This document shows, piece after piece, positions 40,286 through 48,700 of a stretch of DNA of 64,000 nt (positions within the stretch are counted from its first letter, which is position 1; each line of letters begins with the position of its first letter). The notes under the pieces were generated by a model, which saw only the letters and a list, made by a program, of their open reading frames with translations, did no database searches and was not told the DNA's origin. This DNA comes from an uncultured Oscillibacter sp. (GTDB lineage: Bacteria > Bacillota > Clostridia > Oscillospirales > Oscillospiraceae), in the NCBI GenBank assembly GCA_910589315.1, contig CAJUTB010000007.1, positions 1-64,000 of the forward strand, read 5' to 3'. The position numbers were made by a program, and so were the translations under genes.

Positions 40286-40355
40286 GACCTTTTATGATTG
40301 TCATTTTGCTTATTTTATGATATCCTGTAAGAACAACTGACATTCATTAAAGGTC
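40286..40355. promoter_or_regulatory. Paired inverted operator sites in the divergent regulator promoter
   Basis: GACCTTTTATGATTGTCA (40286-40303) and TGACATTCATTAAAGGTC (40338-40355) are reverse complements at 16 of 18 positions. The first covers the plus-strand -35; the second lies just past its -10. They are probable binding sites for the adjacent XRE proteins. Confidence 0.65.
40298..40326 (+). promoter_or_regulatory. Promoter for the 83-aa gene
   Basis: TTGTCA (40298-40303) and TATCCT (40321-40326) with 17-base spacing, embedded between the two inverted sites. Confidence 0.55.
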
Positions 40356-40369
40356 AAATGGAGGTTTTT

Positions 40370-40621
40370 ATGAAATTATCGGCTCAAGAGGAATTGGCAG
40401 CACAGGCAATTGGTTTGGAAATTATGACGCAATTAAAACAGGAGGATTGCCTAAAAAGGATTGCACTGGAAACACAAACAAAAGCGTTACAAATTTTAGA
40501 AGAAGTCAGACATATTTTGAATGACGACAGCCTGGACGACCCTCAATGTTTCCGTCGGATTGATGCGATTGTCAATGTGTTTTCCGCGAATGGGATGGAT
40601 ACCTCGCGGCATGATTGGTAA
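40370..40621 (+). CDS. Hypothetical protein, 83 aa, divergent from XRE pair
   Basis: A small, helical, soluble protein (KLSAQEELAAQAIGLEIMTQ, then a Leu/Glu-rich stretch to residue 60) with no known domain. The start ATG at 40370 has GGAGG five bases upstream; an ATG at 40358 precedes the site. The strong terminator at 40665 and divergent operator arrangement suggest it is the regulated target of the XRE pair. Base composition is more AT-rich than the surroundings. Confidence 0.65.
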   Translation: MKLSAQEELAAQAIGLEIMTQLKQEDCLKRIALETQTKALQILEEVRHILNDDSLDDPQCFRRIDAIVNVFSANGMDTSRHDW

Positions 40622-40664
40622 CAGTCCGTATAACTTTTTGTATCGTTTCCCTTCAAAAGAAGAA

Positions 40665-40691
40665 CGGACGCCATCTTTTGGATGGCGTCCG
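40665..40691. terminator. Terminator between the 83-aa gene and the PilZ gene
   Basis: An 11-bp stem CGGACGCCATC/GATGGCGTCCG, followed by CTCGTTTTTT on the plus strand. On the minus strand it also ends the long PilZ/SLH operon. Confidence 0.85.
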
Positions 40692-40704
40692 CTCGTTTTT
40701 TGGC

Positions 40705-41421
40705 TTAATCCCGTCTGGATTGCAGAATCTTGCGCTGCAAGGCGAAAATTGTCTGTAAAAGCCGTTCCTGTTCCTTTTCCGGAAGGCCGACAAACTGACA
40801 GCCATATTCCATGTCCCGTCCAACCTCCGCCGCATGGCGGACCTGGCAGGTCATAGAAAAGGATTCCTCCTCCGAAATGAGCGAAACTTCCAGGATAAAC
40901 AGATCACCGTCTTGAAATCCCGGCGAACCCAGAACGCGCGCGCCTCCGGCGCTGATATCCAAAATCTTACAGGGCATTTTCTCCTGGCCCTTGTAGTGGG
41001 TCTTGGGAAGAATCTCCGCTTTCACGTTGGCGTTTTGGCGGAAAAACGCACGGCTGTCCTTGCTTTGCAGGAACTTGAGGTTTTCAATCCGCCAAAATTC
41101 CGCAGAGCTTTGCCCTACGCTGCCGTTCAGCGTGAACGCCTGGGAGTTCTTTTGGAACCCGCGCAGCTTGATGGCCTGCTGATAATCCGCAAGGGGAAGC
41201 AGTCCGTCGTTTTCGGGATGAACCTCCAAAATGCCGTCATGGATATTCAAAACGCCCACAAAAAGGAGATTGTTGTGGGGCGAAAGAACCTCCACCTTCA
41301 TCCCCGTATACAGCTCCGGGATATCCTGCTTCTCAACCGGCTCCGGCGGCTTTTGTGGAGTTGCTTCCGGCGGGTTTGGAGCAGGGGACTTTGTTTTGAA
41401 AAATGCTTTGAAGAAACTCAT
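40705..41421 (-). CDS. PilZ-domain protein, 238 aa
   Basis: A cytoplasmic two-domain protein with a Pro-rich N-terminal linker (about 10-32), an unassigned beta-rich domain (35-105), then a PilZ domain (about 118-225). The PilZ domain has both c-di-GMP-binding motifs: RAFFRQN (RxxxR) and DISAGGARV (D/NxSxxG). YcgR-like PilZ proteins act as flagellar brakes when c-di-GMP is high. It is the last gene of the minus-strand run that begins with the ylqG-like gene, 17 bases after the repeat-rich SLH protein. Confidence 0.88.
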   Translation of the reverse strand: MSFFKAFFKTKSPAPNPPEATPQKPPEPVEKQDIPELYTGMKVEVLSPHNNLLFVGVLNIHDGILEVHPENDGLLPLADYQQAIKLRGFQKNSQAFTLNGSVGQSSAEFWRIENLKFLQSKDSRAFFRQNANVKAEILPKTHYKGQEKMPCKILDISAGGARVLGSPGFQDGDLFILEVSLISEEESFSMTCQVRHAAEVGRDMEYGCQFVGLPEKEQERLLQTIFALQRKILQSRRD

Positions 41422-41438
41422 AAATTCGTTTCCCTTTC

Positions 41439-44400
41439 TTAGCGTGTCAGGACGCGGTGCAGAATCACCGCCATCTCTGCCCGGCTGATCGCGGCCTTGG
41501 GATTGATGCGCATATCCGTCGTACCGCGTACCGCGCCGAGCTGAAGAAGGGCGGCGACGGAGGAACGGGCAAAGGCGGAAACCTGATAGCCGTCGGAGAA
41601 CGAGGAGAGCAGCGCGTCGGAAGCTGAGGGCAGGCTTTGCCCGGCGGCCTGAATCGCACGGCAGATCATGGTCATAGCACTTTGACGGGTGATGGGGTTG
41701 TTGGGCTTGAACAGACCGTTTTCACCCTGGACAATTCCGAGATTCCTCGCGGCCGCCACAGCCCCGGCGTAAACGCTGGAAGCGGGAACGTCGGGGAAAC
41801 TGACAGTTCCCACGTTGGTCTGGAATTGGAAGGCGCGGCAGATCATAAGGGTGAATTCGCCGCGGCTGATCCGGCGGCCGGGGCCAAACTGGTTATTGCC
41901 GTAACCGTTGGTAATTCCGCTTTGACGGAGGAATTCAATGGAGGGCTTTGCCCAGTCCCAGCCGGAGGCAACATCCGTAAAGGGCGTGCTACAATAGCTG
42001 TTGGACAGGCTGATCTGCACCGAGCTGGAGAAGTGCCCGCCGTTGACATCGTAGCCGGTAAAGGGAATGGAGATCACGCCCTGGGTTTCGGCCTTGGGGC
42101 GGTAGACAATTTGACTGATATCCGGAGAACTGCCGGGATAATAGCGGGCCCCGGTGCTCACGGGCGTACCGGATTGTGTGGGATTCACGTATCCGGAGGA
42201 CAGGATGCCGGAAGACGGCAGGGCCGTAAACTGGATATAGGAAAGCGCGGTCCCCAGAGCCGACTGGCAGGCCGACTGGAAGTCCGAAGCCCGGAAGGGA
42301 ATCGGGGCGGAACTTCCGGTATAGAGAATGACGCTGCTGGCGGGAGCTTTCACGTTGATCTCCACCGTACCAGTATAGGTATCGCCCTCGGTATCGGTTC
42401 CGGTATAGCGAATCGTCGTGGTGCCGGTCACGCTGCCGGCCACGAAGGTCACGTCGCTGAGAAGCCGGGAACTTCCGCTGCTGCCGGACCGGTAATAGCT
42501 GGTGGAGCTGCTGACCGTCGTGCCGCTGTGGCTGCTGGTGTTGTACTGATAATACAGCGTTCCGTAGCGGGAGGACGGAAGGTCGAAGCGGACGTAGTTG
42601 AGGGTATTGCCGTTGATGGCGCGGCAGGCGTTGTTGAAGTCTGCCGCGTCAAAGCGGACCACGCCGCCGGTGACGGTGGAATAGACGACGGCCTGAGAAT
42701 CCTGGCCGCTGCCGACCCGGATGCGTACGGTGCCGCTGAACCGCCCGCCGTTGACATCGTAGCCGCTGAAGGGGATGGAAACGGTGCCGTTATAATTGTT
42801 GGCGGGAACGAAGGTCACGCTGGAAATGGCCGGAGAACCGCTGCGGTAGTAGCTTTCCGCGCTGGAAACGCGGGTTCCGGTCGCGCTGGCGGAAACGTAA
42901 TTGTAATACAGAATACCGCTGTTGGAGGACGGAAGGGTAAAGCTGACGCGGTTCAGCGCGGCGTTGTTTGCCCGCTGGCAGGCGTTGTTGAAGTCCGACG
43001 CAACGAACGTAACGGACTGATTGACTTTGACGGAATAGTTAATCGTACCGTTCCCCTCGTCCCCGACGCGAATGACCAGGTTGCCGTTAAAGGTTCCGTT
43101 CGCGGTGGTATACCCGGTAAAAGGCACGGTAATCGTACCGGAATAGCTGCTGGCGGGGACAAACGTGATGTTGGAAATATAACGGGAAGAAGAACTGCTG
43201 TTGCGGTAGTAGCTCACACCGGTTGCGACGCGGGTGCTGTTGCTGTTGGAATAGTTATAATACAAAACGCCGTCAGCGGTATTCGGCAGGGCGGTAAAGC
43301 GGATATAGTCCAGATTATTGCCAGTGAGATTGCGGCAGACTGTCTGGAAATCCGAACCGTTCAGGGTAAAACGGTCCCCTGTGCCGGTGGTATACTCCAC
43401 GTTGCCCACGCCGGAACCGGAGGGGGCATAGACGGTAATCGCAACATTTCCGGTGTAAGAGCTGCCGGAGCTGTCCGTACAGTGGTACGTGACATGGACG
43501 GCTCCGGTGTAATTCTGGGCCGGAACAAAGGTCACGTTATTGATGGCCGGGGTGCTGTTGGGGTAATACCGGACGCCGGAGGCAACCTTCTGGGAGTATT
43601 GGTTCGTGGAACTGTAATTATAATACAGCGTGCCGGTACTGGAGGAGGGCTGTTCAAAGGTGACATAGTTCACCGCCTTGCCGGTTTTTGCCTGGCAGAT
43701 GGCGGAGAAATCGCCTGCGGAGAAAGTCACCGGCTGGTCGGCGGCGGTAGAGTAGGAAACGTCTCCGGCGGAGGTGACGGTAATGCGGATGGTTCCGATA
43801 AAGGTCACGCCGTTGGTTCCTACGCCGGTGTAGTCGATGACGGCGGTTCCGGTGTAACCGGCTTTGGGCACGAACGTGATGTTCTGCAACGCCATCTGGC
43901 CCTGTCCAGGGCTTACGAAGTACCGCTCCGCACCGCCGACGCCGTGACCGGGGGCGGAAGGAGAAACATAGTTATAATACAGGATGCCGTTTTTGGTAGG
44001 GACTTCCAGTCCATAGACCGCGCTTAAAGCGGAACCGGTTTTTGCCTGGGAGCGTTGGTTCAGCTCGGATACGAGGTCGCTGAAGGAGATGGAAGGCCGC
44101 GTGCCGAGATTGCGCTCAATGGCCTGGGCCAGATCCTCCGAGACGTTCACGGTGCAGGTGGCCTCATAGGGGCCGATGGCCGCCGTCAGGTCGGTAGAAC
44201 CGGGGAAATGGCCGGTAACGCGCCCGGCGGTGGAGGCGTCCGCAATGGACGGATTCTTGGAGGTCCAGGTAATGGTTCCGTTTTTCGCAGCCCCGAACCG
44301 GCTGACGGTAATGGTATTCTGCTTGTTTACAAAGACGGAAAACGCATTGTTTTTCATGCCGGGAGCGTCCAGCGTAATACCGGAGACTTCCAGTTTGTCC

Positions 44401-45659
44401 GTGGTGGCGGAAATGCCGTTCGCCGTGCTGACCGTGATTTTGAATTCGCCGGGCGTTACGCCGGTAACAATCGCCTTGCGGTTGTTGTTCGGGTCGGGAA
44501 CTACCGTAGCAACTTTTGGGTCGCTGCTCCGCCAGAACAGGTCTTCCGTGGAGCCGGAGGGGGAGGGCATGGCAGAAAGCTCCATCGTATCCTCTGGGTC
44601 CAAATAGGGAGGCGTGGGCGTGTCGAGGTCAATCCGGTTGATTTTGTTGGGGTTTGCGGCCGTAACCGTGACAACGCACCGTGCGGAAACGGTTTTATCG
44701 GGATCGCTGGGGTCATGAGCGATCACCGTTACCGTCGCTAATTTGCTGGTGGCCGTGGAAAGCCCGTCGCTTTTCGCCCGGAAAACGGCTTTGAGGCCGT
44801 TGGGCTGTTCGGCCAGTTCCAAAAGGGAGGAATCGGAAATCTGCCATTCCAGATTGCTGCTGCTGGGGTTGACCGTAGCTTCCAGGGTGAAGGTATCGCC
44901 GGGATAAAGGAAATTGCCCCCCGGCGCAGGATATTGGGAAGGCAGAGAAACGGTAAGGTTTTGCTGCGGCGTCTCATTGACTGTGACAAAGCACTTGGCG
45001 GATACGTTGTCGTAAGTGGCTATGATGGAAGTCGTACCTTTTTTGACTGGTGTCACGACGCCGGTGGAGGAAACTGTGGCAATGGCTGAGTTTTCGCTTT
45101 TCCAGGTAACGGTACCGCTGGTTTCAACGCCATTTTCATAGATTTTTGCCGTCAAGGGCCGCGGCTCTCCGCCAGCAATCAGACGCAGTTCGTTGGGAAG
45201 AACGGAAAGCGTGACCACAGGCTTGGGAGGCGCAGGCGGGGGCGTTACTGTAATCTCTTTAGAGGCTGTTCCAGTCTTTATAACAGGATCATCTGGGTCT
45301 GTTATATCATCCGTCACAGTAACTGTGGCCATAATTTCAACAACGGTATTGTTATCAACTTTGCCAGCCCTAACAGTACAACTATCCAATTCATCATTTA
45401 TTATAGATAGAGCGGCATTATTGTTACTGCTCCATTTAACTTCAACTCTATCGTTGGATGAAGTTGTAAGGCCAACCAAAGTTAACTTGGAGGTTTCACC
45501 CTCTTTTATACTAATATAGGTGGCGTCAAGCGTCAATCCTGTAAGGGTATTTGTAGAGGTATCCGCAGGGTCCTCCGCAGCGGCGGGGACAACCAGGGAA
45601 GCGGCCAGCACAAAGGCCAGGAAAAGAGAGATTACGCGGCGCGGGAGATGGAATTTCAT
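41439..45659 (-). CDS. Giant SLH surface protein with six tandem repeats, 1406 aa
   Basis: A secreted surface protein. The start ATG 45659 (AAAGGAG upstream) gives a signal peptide ending near VVPAAAEDP. About residues 35-530 form roughly five Ig-like (BIG2-type) domains. About 530-1220 is six tandem units of about 115 residues, each with an F-x-A-x-D-F start, LPSSNSGILYYNY-type strand, YYRSGS, VTFVPA and FTGYDVNGG blocks. The C-terminus has three SLH domains (FTDVASGWDWAKPSIEFLR…, FPDVPASSVYAGAV…, FSDGYQVSAFARSS…) for wall attachment. The repeats suggest an extended stalk or adhesin. It lies 72 bases downstream of another giant SLH gene and 17 before a PilZ gene. The ligand is unknown. Confidence 0.9.
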   Translation of the reverse strand: MKFHLPRRVISLFLAFVLAASLVVPAAAEDPADTSTNTLTGLTLDATYISIKEGETSKLTLVGLTTSSNDRVEVKWSSNNNAALSIINDELDSCTVRAGKVDNNTVVEIMATVTVTDDITDPDDPVIKTGTASKEITVTPPPAPPKPVVTLSVLPNELRLIAGGEPRPLTAKIYENGVETSGTVTWKSENSAIATVSSTGVVTPVKKGTTSIIATYDNVSAKCFVTVNETPQQNLTVSLPSQYPAPGGNFLYPGDTFTLEATVNPSSSNLEWQISDSSLLELAEQPNGLKAVFRAKSDGLSTATSKLATVTVIAHDPSDPDKTVSARCVVTVTAANPNKINRIDLDTPTPPYLDPEDTMELSAMPSPSGSTEDLFWRSSDPKVATVVPDPNNNRKAIVTGVTPGEFKITVSTANGISATTDKLEVSGITLDAPGMKNNAFSVFVNKQNTITVSRFGAAKNGTITWTSKNPSIADASTAGRVTGHFPGSTDLTAAIGPYEATCTVNVSEDLAQAIERNLGTRPSISFSDLVSELNQRSQAKTGSALSAVYGLEVPTKNGILYYNYVSPSAPGHGVGGAERYFVSPGQGQMALQNITFVPKAGYTGTAVIDYTGVGTNGVTFIGTIRITVTSAGDVSYSTAADQPVTFSAGDFSAICQAKTGKAVNYVTFEQPSSSTGTLYYNYSSTNQYSQKVASGVRYYPNSTPAINNVTFVPAQNYTGAVHVTYHCTDSSGSSYTGNVAITVYAPSGSGVGNVEYTTGTGDRFTLNGSDFQTVCRNLTGNNLDYIRFTALPNTADGVLYYNYSNSNSTRVATGVSYYRNSSSSSRYISNITFVPASSYSGTITVPFTGYTTANGTFNGNLVIRVGDEGNGTINYSVKVNQSVTFVASDFNNACQRANNAALNRVSFTLPSSNSGILYYNYVSASATGTRVSSAESYYRSGSPAISSVTFVPANNYNGTVSIPFSGYDVNGGRFSGTVRIRVGSGQDSQAVVYSTVTGGVVRFDAADFNNACRAINGNTLNYVRFDLPSSRYGTLYYQYNTSSHSGTTVSSSTSYYRSGSSGSSRLLSDVTFVAGSVTGTTTIRYTGTDTEGDTYTGTVEINVKAPASSVILYTGSSAPIPFRASDFQSACQSALGTALSYIQFTALPSSGILSSGYVNPTQSGTPVSTGARYYPGSSPDISQIVYRPKAETQGVISIPFTGYDVNGGHFSSSVQISLSNSYCSTPFTDVASGWDWAKPSIEFLRQSGITNGYGNNQFGPGRRISRGEFTLMICRAFQFQTNVGTVSFPDVPASSVYAGAVAAARNLGIVQGENGLFKPNNPITRQSAMTMICRAIQAAGQSLPSASDALLSSFSDGYQVSAFARSSVAALLQLGAVRGTTDMRINPKAAISRAEMAVILHRVLTR

Positions 45660-45731
45660 CAAAAATACGCTCCTTTCAGGCAAACGGAGGGCGGGCGGTA
45701 TCGCCCGCCCTCCTGCGGTTAGATCGCTTGG

Positions 45732-48700
45732 TTACTTGCGGGCATCCCAGCCGTCGGTATCAATAACGAAAGCTGCGCCGTACAGGCCAGTGGATTCGCG
45801 TACAATGTCAAGGCTTAAAGACAAGCCGCGATCACCAAACTGTCCAAAGCTGTTCGCCAGGTACTGGCTGAAGTTGATTGCCGCACCACGGTATTTGTCT
45901 GTAATCTTGAAGCTAAGGGACTCGCATTTAGTGGGGGTATTGTCCTTTATTGCCGGCATCAATTCAATTCCAGAAGGAAGTGTACAGATAAGAGAGCTTT
46001 TAATGTAGTTCCCCGTTGTACCGATGGTATTCGATTCCGTATCGACCACCTGTTTGAGCGTGCCATTGTCTGCAAAATACAGCGGCCCATCAAAAGTGAT
46101 TGTCAGAATACCGGAGTAAGACTGGTTTGCCGCCTCCGCCATGGTGGGTTTTGAGGGAGACTCCCCACGGTTGTACTCGAAGTTGATGGCACTAACCATA
46201 GGATGAGCAACGTCCGGGTTTGTCAAGTAGCGGGCGGCTGTAAACGCGTTTGCCGAGCCCAGCGGGCTGCGGCCAACGGCAACAAACCAGTATTGTCCGC
46301 TCTTGCCGCTCAATTCCTGATTACAGTTGATCGTGGAACTCCAACGGTTGTTGCTGGCCAGATTTTCGGTTTCAATTCCAACCTTCAAGATAGTGGTGCC
46401 GCTGGTTTGTGCCGTCTGGAACCATGAGGCAATTTGCTCTTGAATGGTGGGCGTGGTGAACAAGTCGAAAACCGACCCAAGGTTTTGGTTGTTTGCCGTG
46501 TACTGCGTAGCCATTGCCTCTACCAGAGTAAGGTTGCCGTAAGTCTGACGGGCTGCCGCTATCTGTGCAGAGGAGAGCTTTGCCGCCTCCGCATAAGTAG
46601 CATCCCAGTAATCGGCCATATTCCGTTCCAAATACTGGCCCATTGCCAAGGAATTGATTACCATATAGCTGACAATCGCGTCACGCGGCGTATCACTGGA
46701 AACGTTGGTTTTTGCAAGGGAAGAAACCGTAGCGGAAGGATTGTTGATCGTCGCCCGCAGGACCGGACGGGAGATAACGTCCGTACGAAAACCGAATGCA
46801 TAGGTATCGGAAATCGAGGACATGGAGTCGCCTTGAAGAACAAAGTAAACAATATATTTGCTGTCTGCCTCCAATTCTCCTTGAATAGAAATCGTTTGCA
46901 GCTGACGGCCGCAGTTGCCCTGGCGAATAATATAGGCAGGGCCGGTTATGGAACCGTTGGTAATGCTGTCGCTGCTCGGCTGGGTAGCATTGCCGTTTGT
47001 GAAACCTTGTTCTTCAAGCTCATTTCCGTCTTTCGGAAGAATCTCCCAGTTGTTTTCATTGATGGTGGTTCCATCTTTCAAGGTAGTGGTGAGGTTGCCC
47101 ACTTTGGTAATAATGCAGAAATATTTGCAGCTATTGCGGCTGACCATGAAGTTGATTTCTACGCCGGTGTCGCCGGGGACAAAGGTAGGCGTACCTTCAA
47201 TAAACGTGGGCGGCTGCGTATCCTCGAACGGATAAGAAACGGTATATTCCTTGGGAACGCCGATTTCCTTTACTGCGTAGATGCCCTTCTGATGCTCCGC
47301 ATAGCTGGCGGGCGAAAGGGTTTTGTTCGCTAGGTTTTCCAACGAGGCGTAGTCGCTTGCTACCGGCGTAATGGTGAGGGAGGCTTCGCCGCTCCAGGTC
47401 TCCGGCTCCCGGCTTCCGTTCCATTCTGTAACAACGATGCCGTATTCCCGGTCATTTGGATTGAAATGACGGAGCTGCTCAAAATCGATTGTGGCCGCGC
47501 CTGCCGGGGTCAGGAGATTTTTGGAAAGGCTGAGGCCCGTTGTGGGATGCTGGGTTGTGGTGCTGATTCGCATTTCTGCACCTTCGCCGCCCATTTGAGT
47601 CCAAGTGCCGTTAGGAATCTCTCGGCTGTACAATTCAAATGCGATGGTCGCGTTGGACCAGATGATCATGTCCCACAGCGTATCGCTGCTGGAATTCTGC
47701 GTTGTCACCGGGGAGAGACGGAAATTCATATTAAAGGTAATGTTGTTTCCGTTGACATTGCCGCTGGAAGAACCGCGGGAGAAAATGAGCTGTGCGTCAA
47801 TGGTCGTGAAGTCCGGCAGTGTTACCACGCCCCGGTTGCCCTGCATCCGGTTTGCGGCCTGGGAGGTATCCGCAATGTTCTCCAGCGTGAAATAGTAGGT
47901 CACGCCGCTGCCAAGCTGCAAGCCCGTGCCATTGGGGAAGGTGAGAATCATTTCTCCAGTGCCTTCCGGGTCCGGTTTGATGGTGACTTCCCGGTAATCA
48001 ATTACCCAGTTATCGCCAACGCCCTCGTCACCCTTCACAGGGACTTTCTCCGGCTGTCCGCTGACGGGTCTGCGCCAAAGGGTAATGTATTTCCGAAGAA
48101 CTTCGGCCAGTTTATCTTTAGCGGCTTCTTTCGCCTCGGTTCCAACGGCAGTATCAACGGCGTTGTAATAATCCATAAAGGGTTCCTTGTTCGGAACACC
48201 GTTGATATACTCGAAGCCCTGCACCATTTCGGAGAAAACCAGGTTGATAGAAGTGTCTGGATAAGGCGTAGGATTGCGCTGGCCTTCATTGGTTCCGTCG
48301 TGAGTGAACTCCTGCGTTACGGTGGGAGGAATATTATCCAATGTGCTGAATTCCATCGGCGGCGTCAAGGTTTCGGTATAGACATTGTAGTTACCCGCCC
48401 GGTCCTTGGCGACGTAATAGAGGTCGTAATGGGTTTGCGCCTCCAAGCCGGAGATGGTAAAACGCACTTCCGTTGCCTCGCGGGCAACGTTGACGCTGCC
48501 CTTGCGTTCGGCGTTTGTACCGTTCTCAATCTGGATTTTGGCGATGGTTTCCTCCGGTTTGGGAACGCGGTTCTCACCGGGAACAGACGCATAAAATTGT
48601 GTATTGGCTTTCACCACTGCCCAGAACAACGTGCCCGGTTCGTCCAGGGTGACGGTAAAGGTCGCGGTACGGGCGGCCGAATCCACGTGCGTAAGGCTGG

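Noticed and set aside
41637..44027. Long plus-strand open frame with Gly/Val-rich repeats opposite the 1406-aa protein
   Set aside because: The repeats are the antisense image of the six tandem protein repeats. There is no promoter or ribosome site.
41990..44110. CRISPR-like tandem repetition
   Set aside because: The period is about 345 bases, in frame, with diverged copies inside an open reading frame. It is protein-domain repetition, not a CRISPR array. No array was seen anywhere in the window.
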